A DNA stretch of 56,632 nt from Bacteroidales bacterium (GTDB taxonomy: Bacteria > Bacteroidota > Bacteroidia > Bacteroidales > UBA932): contig JAILLE010000050.1 of assembly GCA_024693285.1 (NCBI GenBank), positions 1 through 56,632 on the forward strand. The letters run 5' to 3'. Positions 1-8,400 of the stretch are shown here, piece after piece. Every line of letters begins with the position of its first letter. Position 1 is the stretch's first letter. A program made the translations under genes and the position numbers. The notes below the pieces were generated by a model. It did not search any database, was not told the origin of the DNA, and saw nothing but the letters and a program-made list of their open reading frames with translations.

Positions 1-242
1 TCATCGGCATCATGCTCAAGATGTCCGACATCGGTGATATTACGTACATAACGTACTTTGTATCCCAGGTGCCTGAGCAACTTGAAAAGCACGTCATAAG
101 TCACTCCCGGACGGGCGTGGCCCAAGTGGGCATCGCCGTACACGGTAGGTCCGCAGACATACATCCCAACATAGCCTTCATGGACAGGCTTGAAAAGCTC
201 CTTGGTCTTGGTCAGGGTGTTTGTCAGATATAGATTCCTCAT
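1..242 (-). CDS. cysS: Cysteinyl-tRNA synthetase, N-terminal part (runs off the window)
   Basis: Charges tRNA-Cys with cysteine in the cytoplasm. Translating the minus strand from the ATG at 242 gives about 80 residues beginning [17 protein letters not shown]. They contain [20 protein letters not shown], which carries the zinc-binding Cys of CysRS (YVCGPTVY) and the class I HIGH-type motif (HLGH), followed by [10 protein letters not shown]. The frame is open to base 1, so only the N-terminal fraction of a protein usually about 460-500 aa long is present. It lies 32 bp downstream of the rubredoxin gene on the same strand and may share its transcript. Identification is firm because the motif spacing is diagnostic. 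Confidence 0.95.
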   Translation of the reverse strand, partial: MRNLYLTNTLTKTKELFKPVHEGYVGMYVCGPTVYGDAHLGHARPGVTYDVLFKLLRHLGYKVRYVRNITDVGHLEHDAD

Positions 243-274
243 TTTCAAATGGTTCTGTTTACCGATCCAAATAC

Positions 275-436
275 TTATTCCGCTTCGGAGAAGTCCTCCT
301 TACCTACGCCGCAGAGAGGACATACCCAATCCTCGGGGAGATCCTCGAAAGCTGTTCCGGGCGCTATTCCGTTGTCAGGATCGCCGACGGCGGGATCATA
401 CTCGTAACCGCAGATGTCGCAAGTGTATTTTTTCAT
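275..436 (-). CDS. Rubredoxin
   Basis: Small cytoplasmic one-iron electron carrier, usually serving oxygen or peroxide detoxification or other redox enzymes in anaerobes. The 53-aa product has two CxxC knuckles, C6-D-I-C9 after MKKYT and C39-P-L-C42, with the family sequence [11 protein letters not shown] and the [12 protein letters not shown] block. Length is normal for a rubredoxin (about 52-54 aa). The ATG at 436 is the only start giving a full N-terminus. A perfect TATATTTG -7 element lies 26 bp upstream. It sits between the MFS transporter gene and cysS on the same strand, with no visible functional link to either. Confidence 0.95.
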   Translation of the reverse strand: MKKYTCDICGYEYDPAVGDPDNGIAPGTAFEDLPEDWVCPLCGVGKEDFSEAE

Positions 437-462
437 GTCTTTGTGTTTTTAGTATATTTCTC

Positions 463-470
463 CAAATATA
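463..470 (-). promoter_or_regulatory. Candidate -7 element for rubredoxin
   Basis: The minus strand reads TATATTTG, a perfect match to the Bacteroidetes TAnnTTTG -7 box, 26 bp before the rubredoxin ATG. No TTTG-like -33 element is seen at the expected 19-nt spacing. Just upstream, 483-494 is a 12-bp perfect palindrome (GGGATTAATCCC) directly after the MFS stop; it may act as a weak terminator but has no T-run. Confidence 0.45.
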
Positions 471-499
471 AGAATTATTCGTGGGATTAATCCCTGTGG

Positions 500-1957
500 C
501 TATTGTATGACAGGCTTGTATTTCGGGACCAATGATTTCATCACTATCCAGGAAATAAGGTAGGCGAGTCCGCAGTAGCAGAATATTATGAAATAACCGG
601 CAGGCTTTCCCTCGAATCCCAGGAAACGGAAAGCCCCTCCAGCGTTCTCAGCGTAAGTGAACAGGTTTCCGGCTATTTTCTGCAAGGCCATGGTGGAGAT
701 TCCGCCGGCGAGAGAGCACATTCCGGTCAGTGTGCCGATGGTGCTTTTGGGGAAGAGGTCCGAAATAAGACTGTAGGTATTGGCTGCCCAGGCGGAATGC
801 CCTGCGGCGGCAAGGCCAATCAGGATGGCCGGCCACCATGGAGTATGGAACCAGGCGCCCATAGGCTGGGCTAAGATTGCCATCAGCGGGAACATCGCGA
901 AAATCAGCATCGACTTCATGCGTGCGTCGAAAGGGTGCATACCCTTCTTCTCGACGAAGTGTTTCGGAACATAGCCGCCGAAGATGGAAAGGACCGTGCA
1001 AATGGCATAGAGCGTGATCAGCAGCAGTTTACCCTTCATCGTGGTTGCCTTGGCACCGAATTCCGTGTCGAAATATGATGGGGCCCAGAAGAGGAAAAAC
1101 CACCATACACAATCGGAAATGAATTTGTTGAGGATGGCTGCCCACGCTTGGCGGTATCTGAGGCATTCCCGGATCGTCATGCTTTTCTCTGCCGCTATGG
1201 CCGCTTTCTCGGCAGCCTCTTCTGCGTCATCCTGATGGATATATTCAAGTTCAGCTTCATTGACTTTAGGGTGAGATTCCGGCTTGTCATACATAAAAGC
1301 CCAGAAAAATACCCAGACGAATCCCAAGGCACCGATGATGATGAAAGCCATCTCCCATCCCATTTGCTTTGCAAGCGGCGGGATGCATAGTGGGGCGGCC
1401 AATGCTCCGATCGAAGAACCTGCGTTGAATATGGCAGTGGCGAAAGCGCGGTCTTTCTTCGGGAAATACTCAGCGGTGACCTTGATTGCCGAGGGGAAGT
1501 TACCGGCTTCGCCTAGCGCCAGCACGCCTCGCCATAGCATGAAAAGATAGACAGAGGTTGTCGAGATCGCCAAGGCTATATCGCTTCCGGCTTTTACGGT
1601 CTTTAAGGCAGCCGCGGACTCCACGCCGGTCATCGAGGCGGTCAAGACTCCGGTGGTCGCATGCAGAACAGCTCCAAGAGACCAGACGCAGATTGAGATG
1701 ATATAACCACGCTTGACTCCGATCCAGTCGATGAACTTTCCGGCGAAAAGGCAGCAAACCGCATAGAAGATTGAGAAGAAACCGGTTACTGTACCGTATT
1801 TGGCATCTGTCCAATGGAACTCGGGTTTGATGAATTCCTCGTATGTCAAAGACAGGACCTGCCGGTCCAGATAATTGACGGTGGTGGCGAAAAAAAGCAA
1901 CGCGCATATCCACCATCGGAACGAGGTCATCGTGGATGAGTAATCAGTCTTTCTCAT
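500..1957 (-). CDS. MFS transporter, hexuronate/sugar-acid (ACS family) type
   Basis: Inner-membrane transporter of 485 aa, predicted to have about 12 membrane helices. The N-terminal RWWICALLFFATTVNYLDRQ carries the VNYLDR signature of the anion:cation symporter family (ExuT/GudP/galactonate-like), and LALGEAGNFPSAIKV is the conserved loop of the same family. A charged cytoplasmic insert around residues 225-265 separates the two six-helix halves. The ATG at 1957 overlaps the stop of the upstream URO-D gene by 14 bp; a second ATG at 1930 (MTSFRWW) is also possible. As the last gene of the corrinoid operon it may import the methylated substrate. Family knowledge suggests a carboxylated sugar, but the actual substrate cannot be read from the sequence. 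Confidence 0.85.
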   Translation of the reverse strand: MRKTDYSSTMTSFRWWICALLFFATTVNYLDRQVLSLTYEEFIKPEFHWTDAKYGTVTGFFSIFYAVCCLFAGKFIDWIGVKRGYIISICVWSLGAVLHATTGVLTASMTGVESAAALKTVKAGSDIALAISTTSVYLFMLWRGVLALGEAGNFPSAIKVTAEYFPKKDRAFATAIFNAGSSIGALAAPLCIPPLAKQMGWEMAFIIIGALGFVWVFFWAFMYDKPESHPKVNEAELEYIHQDDAEEAAEKAAIAAEKSMTIRECLRYRQAWAAILNKFISDCVWWFFLFWAPSYFDTEFGAKATTMKGKLLLITLYAICTVLSIFGGYVPKHFVEKKGMHPFDARMKSMLIFAMFPLMAILAQPMGAWFHTPWWPAILIGLAAAGHSAWAANTYSLISDLFPKSTIGTLTGMCSLAGGISTMALQKIAGNLFTYAENAGGAFRFLGFEGKPAGYFIIFCYCGLAYLISWIVMKSLVPKYKPVIQ

Positions 1958-2921
1958 TGTAGTCCGCTAGTGCTTGATAGAAGGCTTGAATACTCTCGAA
2001 AGGAGTACGGGGTGGCACGTCGCAACCCGTTGAGAGTATGAAGTTTCCGTAGTTTGAAGTCTTTTCCAGAAGATCGCTCACTACGGCATAGACTTGTTCG
2101 GGAGAGGCTTGACGCATGATGCCAACGGGGTCGACGTTTCCCATTACGGGGAGGTCGGACGGGCAGGTCTCCAACGCTTTGACCATATCCGCCTTGTTGC
2201 CGAAATGTAGGGCTGAGGCTCCTGACTGGAGCATAGCTTCTGTGCAATGCCCTGTGTTGCCGCAGTTGTGCAGCACGATTGAGAACCGTTCATCCTGGAC
2301 GGCATCGACTATTCTCCGGATATAAGCCGAGGAATACAGGAGGCAGTCATCGTTGGACACAAGTCCTGCGGCTGGCTCGGCAAGGATCACCCCGTTGATC
2401 CCAGTCTCTTTCATGGCCTTTAGATATTCCGTGATAAATGCCGTACACTTGTCGAGAAGCATTGTCACGGTCTCAGGTTCAATGTACATGGCCATCATCA
2501 ACTCGGACAGGTCAAAGAGTCTTCCTGCCAAGGAGAATGGACCGATGCACCCACCGAATATCCTCTTGTCCTTGATGCGAGAAGCTACTATTTTGTTGGC
2601 TTTCAAGTATTCCCGGACTCTTCCCTTATCTAGGGAAGGGATCTCTAGAGCGGCTACCTCATCCGCGTCTGACACAAGCCGGCCGATAATGTTGGGGATT
2701 TCATTCTCGGAAAACCGTATTTCCGCACCGAACGCTTCCGCTTCCACCGTAAGGTCCATTATAGCTGTCACCGCATCGGCTGGGAACTTTTCGTTCAACG
2801 CGCAGATGGCGTCGGCATGCGCCTGGCCGTCAGTCACCGCCTTAAAGACAGTGCTGTCACAAAGCTCAATCCCCGGATGGGTCATGATAGGGATAGCTAG
2901 GCGTTTCTTCTTTTGTAGCAT
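1944..2921 (-). CDS. URO-D family corrinoid-linked methyltransferase (MtaA/CmuA type), paralogue 1
   Basis: 325-aa TIM-barrel protein of the uroporphyrinogen decarboxylase superfamily, in the branch that moves methyl groups to or from a corrinoid protein. HNC around H218-C220 and TGC at C300 (in STGCDVPPRTPF) are the three zinc ligands known from MtaA-type enzymes. A longer reading back to 3044 would put a 148-bp overlap onto the preceding gene, so I take the ATG at 2921 (MLQKKKRLAI), overlapping that gene by 25 bp. It lies beside a corrinoid protein, an activation protein and a second URO-D paralogue, so a role in methyl transfer is much likelier than haem synthesis. The substrate or acceptor (thiol, folate) is unknown. 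Confidence 0.85.
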   Translation of the reverse strand: MLQKKKRLAIPIMTHPGIELCDSTVFKAVTDGQAHADAICALNEKFPADAVTAIMDLTVEAEAFGAEIRFSENEIPNIIGRLVSDADEVAALEIPSLDKGRVREYLKANKIVASRIKDKRIFGGCIGPFSLAGRLFDLSELMMAMYIEPETVTMLLDKCTAFITEYLKAMKETGINGVILAEPAAGLVSNDDCLLYSSAYIRRIVDAVQDERFSIVLHNCGNTGHCTEAMLQSGASALHFGNKADMVKALETCPSDLPVMGNVDPVGIMRQASPEQVYAVVSDLLEKTSNYGNFILSTGCDVPPRTPFESIQAFYQALADYNEKD

Positions 2922-3559
2922 CTGGTGTTCTTGCAAATCTCGCAATGATATGGCTGACGCTGTAGTTTGTCTCCCAAGGCGAAGAAACCGCTGACGGATT
3001 TCTCCGGTGCCATAAGAGACGTGTCTGAAAGGATTACCCCACAAGGCTTTTCCGGGAACAATGAGAACAGCAGGTGCTGCTCCCGAATGTCCCAGTTACA
3101 ATAGCCAGGACTGTAAGGCATTGAAATCGTTTGACTTCCGTTATAATCTCTTTCAATTTGGGCGACCGTCATCTCGGCAAGGACGGTTCCGATCGAATCG
3201 GCTATGAAGTCAGCCACGATGTCTTCTTTGGCTTTCAAAGCTTCCTTAGCCCTGTCGTATTCCCATCCGGCCGTACCAATGAAAAGAAGAGCGTGTGTCA
3301 TACCATTCAGGTACGAACATATAATTCCTTCGGGATTGAATACTTGCCCTGAGAAGCTAACTTGTCTGGGAGATAGTTTCTCAGCCTCTACGATCTGGTA
3401 AATATACCGGAGCGTCGCTTTGGGTACAAGATCATCCCTGATCTCAAGGACCATGTCCCGTATCCTTTGCTCAGGTACGGAATCTCTATATCCCATCGCG
3501 AACCACACTTCTTTCTCTGGCAGTTCCTCAGGGCTTATCTGGAAAGCCCTCTCAATCAT
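2897..3559 (-). CDS. MetH activation-domain-like protein (corrinoid reactivation)
   Basis: 220-aa protein resembling the C-terminal activation domain of cobalamin-dependent methionine synthase, which binds AdoMet for reductive reactivation of cob(II)alamin. The block YSPGYCNWDIREQ at about residues 148-160 corresponds to the AdoMet-binding region of that domain. The C-terminus carries CEICKNTRCYKRR, with three cysteines that might bind metal. No MetH catalytic domains are present, so it is a stand-alone activator as seen in other corrinoid methyltransferase clusters. Its ATG overlaps the TGA of the corrinoid protein gene by one base (TGATG), so the two are translationally coupled. No RamA-type ferredoxin activator is present in the window, which supports this protein as the operon's reactivase. 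Confidence 0.75.
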   Translation of the reverse strand: MIERAFQISPEELPEKEVWFAMGYRDSVPEQRIRDMVLEIRDDLVPKATLRYIYQIVEAEKLSPRQVSFSGQVFNPEGIICSYLNGMTHALLFIGTAGWEYDRAKEALKAKEDIVADFIADSIGTVLAEMTVAQIERDYNGSQTISMPYSPGYCNWDIREQHLLFSLFPEKPCGVILSDTSLMAPEKSVSGFFALGDKLQRQPYHCEICKNTRCYKRRNA

Positions 3560-4176
3560 CAGGATAACAGTTTTTTTGCCACCAGTACAGCTTCATTCGC
3601 ATTGGAGCTGTATCCGTCAGCACCAATACTGGTCGCGAATTCTTGGGTTAGAGGAGCGCCGCCCACCATTATCTTTATGTCCAGTCCTTCAGCCCTAACA
3701 GCATCCACGATCTCTTTCATATAATCCATCGTTGTCGTAAGTAGTGCTGATAAGCAAATAATGTCAGCGTTGTTCTCTCTGGCCGCCTCGATGAAACGCT
3801 CTTTGGATACATCTGTCCCAAGATTGATAACCTTGAAACCACGTCCTTCCAGCATGGATGCGACCAAGTTCTTGCCGATGTCGTGGAGGTCTCCTTTCAC
3901 GGTTCCGATGACAATCGTTCCAAGTGTGGTTGTCAGTCCGGCCATCATGAGGGGTTTAAGGATGTCAAGAGCGGATTTCATAGCTCTGGCGCTAAGGAGC
4001 AGATTGGGCACGAAGACCTTGCCGGCCTCAAATTCTTGTCCGATAGCTTCCATTGCCGGGATCATTGATCCATCGATAATATCTTGAGGCGATTTATTGT
4101 CGTTAAGGGCCTCTTGAACGGCCGTTTTTGCCAAGGGGGCCATCCCTTTGAAGATTGCTTCGTAAAGTTTATCCAT
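3559..4176 (-). CDS. Corrinoid (cobalamin-binding) methyl-carrier protein, MtaC/MtbC/MtmC type
   Basis: 205-aa two-domain corrinoid protein. Residues 1-85 form the helical cap domain (methionine synthase cap family). Residues 86-205 form the B12-binding Rossmann domain with the lower-ligand motif D96-L-H98-D-I-G101, then SALLTTT around 143-149 and VGGAPLT at 171-177. The histidine of DxHxxG replaces dimethylbenzimidazole on cobalt and makes the cofactor competent for methyl transfer. Length is standard for this family. It lies between the two URO-D genes, 2 bp after one and overlapping the activation gene by one base. It should shuttle the methyl group between the two methyltransferases. Confidence 0.93.
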   Translation of the reverse strand: MDKLYEAIFKGMAPLAKTAVQEALNDNKSPQDIIDGSMIPAMEAIGQEFEAGKVFVPNLLLSARAMKSALDILKPLMMAGLTTTLGTIVIGTVKGDLHDIGKNLVASMLEGRGFKVINLGTDVSKERFIEAARENNADIICLSALLTTTMDYMKEIVDAVRAEGLDIKIMVGGAPLTQEFATSIGADGYSSNANEAVLVAKKLLS

Positions 4177-4178
4177 AA

Positions 4179-5438
4179 TTAGGAGCGTATTTCTTTTAAT
4201 GCATCCATTAACGCGACCACGTTTTCCACGGGGACATTAGCCTGGATGTTGTGGACGGTGTTGTAGACGAATCCGCCGTTTTTCCCGAATATGTCGCATA
4301 GCTTGAGCACTTCTTCCCGAACCTGCTCGGGAGTCCCGAAAGGAAGTGTTTTCTGTGTGTCCACACCTCCGCCCCAGAAGGTCACCCGGTCTCCAAACTC
4401 GTCTTTAAGGCGCTGCGGATCCATATCTTTAGCCGCGATCTGGACAGGGTTGATGATGTCAAATCCGGCGTTGATGAGGCTGTCGAGCAGTGGATAAATA
4501 GCTCCGCAGCAGTGCTTGAAAGTCTTCCAGGTCGTGTGCTGGTGGATCCAGTCGTTCATCCTCTTATAGTAGGGGACGTACAGGTCGTTGAGGGTGTCGA
4601 CAGACATGAACTGGCTGGTCTGTGTTCCGAAATCCGCGCCGCAAACATAAACCACATCCACGTTGTCTCCCACTACTGAATAAATCTTCTCGAGGTTTTT
4701 GACAGCCAAGGAGGAGATGCGGTCGAATAGTTCCTTGATGTAGTCTGGACGACAGACTGTGGACATATACCACTCCGCCACACTTCTGATACCGCGAGGC
4801 TCACGAATCGCTGGGGAGATTATTCTGGCGACGTCTCCAAGGGCCATTCCTCCAAATCCGGCCACTACGGCTCGTCCGGTCTTGGCGGCTCGCTCTGTGA
4901 CGGTTTTCCAATATGCCAGGGTTTCATCGTCAATATCCCCGAATTCCTGAAGGTTGTCCTCCACGTTGAGATTGTCGTCGTCAATCTCGCCCTGCTGACG
5001 TTCTATCGAATCGAAGAAATAGCAACGCTCCGGCATGTGGCATGACGGGGGTAGGGATTTGTCGCCTTCGGGATAAGAATAGAGTCCTCCGTCTTTCTCA
5101 GTGAATGAATCCACCATCTTGGCGGGCAGCATCACCACTTGTCCCCAAGGCATCCTGTATTCCTTCCAGTCCTTGTTCCAGACTCCGATCGAGTTTTTCG
5201 GAGCGAAGCAACCGGCAGTGTCAGTCCCAAGTGCCTCCGCGAGATCGTCCTCAATGTAACCAAGCATCTGTCCGGGTTCGTGGACATATACCGGATGATC
5301 GTCAAGGCCATAATGCCTGCGCAGCGCCTCGACAACCTTGCAATGGATTCCTGTGACGGGTGTCGTCCCGAAATCCACTGCCAGTCTGTCCGCTTCACGA
5401 TGCTCCAGAACAGTCCTTATCCTTTCTTTTCCGGTCAT
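4179..5438 (-). CDS. URO-D family methyltransferase, divergent paralogue 2
   Basis: 419-aa URO-D superfamily protein, larger than paralogue 1 and only distantly similar to it. The N-terminal KERIRTVLEHREADRLAVDF is typical of the corrinoid-system branch. The first zinc ligands are present as H309-C310 in FKHCCGAI. The C-terminal cysteine expected from MtaA is absent; the equivalent segment reads VYNTVHNIQANVP, offering H396 instead. This suggests a substrate:corrinoid methyltransferase role (MtxB-like), with paralogue 1 as the corrinoid:acceptor enzyme, but that is inference. The ATG at 5438 overlaps the purL stop in an ATGA arrangement, so its translation is coupled to purL. The corrinoid gene follows after 2 bp. 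Confidence 0.82.
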   Translation of the reverse strand: MTGKERIRTVLEHREADRLAVDFGTTPVTGIHCKVVEALRRHYGLDDHPVYVHEPGQMLGYIEDDLAEALGTDTAGCFAPKNSIGVWNKDWKEYRMPWGQVVMLPAKMVDSFTEKDGGLYSYPEGDKSLPPSCHMPERCYFFDSIERQQGEIDDDNLNVEDNLQEFGDIDDETLAYWKTVTERAAKTGRAVVAGFGGMALGDVARIISPAIREPRGIRSVAEWYMSTVCRPDYIKELFDRISSLAVKNLEKIYSVVGDNVDVVYVCGADFGTQTSQFMSVDTLNDLYVPYYKRMNDWIHQHTTWKTFKHCCGAIYPLLDSLINAGFDIINPVQIAAKDMDPQRLKDEFGDRVTFWGGGVDTQKTLPFGTPEQVREEVLKLCDIFGKNGGFVYNTVHNIQANVPVENVVALMDALKEIRS

Positions 5439-8400
5439 AAGCTGGTTTTGAAGTATTTGACGGCATTTTCGAAGAGCGGTTGCTCAAGGTCGGCCTCGAT
5501 ATTCTTGAACAAACCGTCCTCGTAACGCTCGCTGTGGCCCATCTTGCCAAGGATCTGGCCATTGCGGCTGATGATACCTTCGATGGCGTAATATGATCCG
5601 TTCGGATTGTAAGGCGACTCCATAGTAGGCTCGTCCGTGATCGGATCCACATACTGGAACGCCACCTGGCCATTTGCGAACAGTTCCTTCGCAAGCTCTT
5701 CATTCACAACGAATTTACCCTCTCCATGGCTGACGGGGATGGTATATTCGTCGCCAATGGTCATGCCTCTCAGCCAAGGTGAGTTGGTAGTGGCGACCCT
5801 TGTCGTCACCATCTGTGAGATATGACGGTTGATGTCGTTGCGGAATAGTGTAGGGGAGTCTTTGGTGACTTTCCCGAGTTCGCCGTAAGGAAGCAGACCG
5901 GACTTGACGAGAGCTTGGAAACCGTTGCATATTCCAAGAATAAGACCTCCCCTGGAGAGCAAATCCTTGATGGCGGAGGCTATCGCTTCATTGTTAAGCA
6001 CGTTCGCTATGAACTTGCCGCTTCCGTCCGGCTCGTCTCCGGCAGAGAACCCGCCAGAGATCATAAAGATCTGACATTCACGAATATTCTTGGCCATCTC
6101 ATCGATGGACTCGAACACGTCCTTATCGGTGAGGTTGCGGAAAACGCTTGTGCGTACCTCGGCACCAGCCTTCCTGAAGGCTTTGGCTGAATCGTAATCG
6201 CAGTTGGTGCCCGGGAATACAGGCAGATAAGCCACTACCTTGTCCACGGCCGGGCCTTTATATTCAAGATCCAACTTCTTGGCCTTGAATGGTTTGACTC
6301 CTTCCATACCCTTTGGCATCAGCCGTTTGTGGGCCGATTCGCTGACGGCAGGGTAAACTTTCTCAAACAGGGAACCGTTGAAGTCCATGAGCTCGAAAAT
6401 CGAAATCGAAGTCCCATTGACACGTACGTTTCCGTCTTCTCCGGAAGTCACGTCTCCGATCAGTTCGGCGTTTTCGAAATCGACCTCCCCATCGGTCTCA
6501 ATCACTATTGAGCCGTAAGCGAGATTGAATAGGTCTTCTTCCGTAAGCTTCACATCGAAGCCGAAGGCATTGCCGAAACTCATCTTGCAGAGCGCTTCAG
6601 CTACACCTCCGAATCCGACTGACCAGGCGGCCACAATGGTGCCGTCCTTGATCTTAGCGTTGATATTGTCCCAGTTCTTCTTCAGTTGCTCCACGTTCGG
6701 CATCCTGTTGGCCAAAGGAGTATGCCTGACGAGATATAGACGGTCGCCTTCCCATTTGAACTCAGGGGATATGACATTTCCGGTCTTGACCGGCGTTATT
6801 CCAAAGGCGATCAGGGTCGGGGGAACATGGATCGGACCATGCTCTGTCTCGAAGGATCCGCTCATGGAGTCTTTCCCTCCGATGGAAGGCAATCCGAAGG
6901 CTTCCTGCATCTTGAGCGCGCCTAAAAGAGCGGCGGTCGGCTTGCCCCATGTAAGGGGATCGGAAGTCATCCTTTCGAAATACTCCTGGCAGGAGAACCT
7001 CATGGTTTTCCAGTCTCCTCCTGCGGCGACAATCTTAGAGCAGGCCTCTACAAATGAATATGCGGCGCCATGGTAGGGGCTCCATTCACAAAGGTCGGGG
7101 TTGAATCCGAAGGCCATCATGCTGGCCGTGTCTGTGAAACCGTCAACAGGAAGCTTCTGAACCGAGACCTGTGTCTCAGTGGTTTGCAACTCGCCGCCGA
7201 AAGGCATCAGGACTGTGGATCTGCCGATGGTGGAGTCGAACATCTCGATAAGGCCCTTCTGGCTTGTGACATTAGGATCCTGGAGATTGGCGAACATCCT
7301 CTCTTTCAGGTTCTTCCCGGGGATTTCACGATAGAAGGGATCTATTCCCTCGACCGCTCCAATCACTGCTTTCGAGTAATGCTTCGCGCCAGCGCTGTCG
7401 ATGAAGTCCCTGCGGAGATCGACCACCAATTCTCCCTTGTTGTACATCCTCATCCTCTCGGTGTCAGTCACATCTGCGACATGGGTCACCTCGATATTCT
7501 CCGAGTGGCAATACTCCTTGAATATCTCCTCGTCCTTGGCTTCGATCACCACGGCCATTCTTTCTTGGGACTCGCTGATGGCCAGTTCCGTGGAGTTCAT
7601 ACCGCTGTATTTGACAGGCACTCTGTCGAGGTAGATGTCCAACCCGGCGGTAAGTTCTCCGATAGCGACTGACACGCCTCCGGCGCCGAAATCATTGGAT
7701 TTCTTTATTAAGGAAGTAACCTCAGGGCGGCGGAACAATCTCTCAAGTTTCCTTTCCTCCGGCGGGTTACCTTTCTGGACCTCGCTTCCGCAAGTCTCCA
7801 GCGACTCCTCGGTGTGTTCTTTTGATGAACCGGTGGCTCCTCCGATTCCGTCACGGCCGGTCCTTCCGCCGAGCATCAGCACGACATCTCCAGGTTTCGG
7901 GCTCTCCCTTCTGACATTGGAGGCTTTGACCGCGCCGACAACGGCTCCAACCTCCATTCTCTTGGCGGTGTAGCCTTCATGGAATATCTCCCTGACATGG
8001 GTTGTCGCAAGTCCGATCTGGTTACCGTAGCTGGAATATCCCTGGGCGGCTTTTCGGGTGATAACCTTCTGGGGAAGTTTTCCTGGAATCGTCTCAGCGA
8101 CAGGCTTGTAGATGTCTCCGGCACCGGTGACTCGCATAGCCTGGTAAACATAGGAACGCCCGGAGAGGGGATCCCTGATGGCTCCGCCAAGGCAGGTGGC
8201 CGCACCTCCGAAGGGCTCGATTTCGGTAGGGTGGTTGTGAGTTTCGTTTTTGAACATTAATAGCCAACGTTCTGTAGAGTCATCGACATCGACGTCAATG
8301 AATATGCTGCAGGCGTTGTTCTCCTCACTCACCTCCATGTCATCAAGTTTGCCCGCTTTCCTGAGATACTTGGCGCCTATCGTCGCCATGTCCATGAGGT

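Noticed and set aside
1944..2921. True uroporphyrinogen decarboxylase (HemE)
   Set aside because: Zinc-ligand motifs and the corrinoid neighbours point to the MtaA/CmuA branch, and HemE's N-terminal RPxWxMRQAG-type motif is absent.
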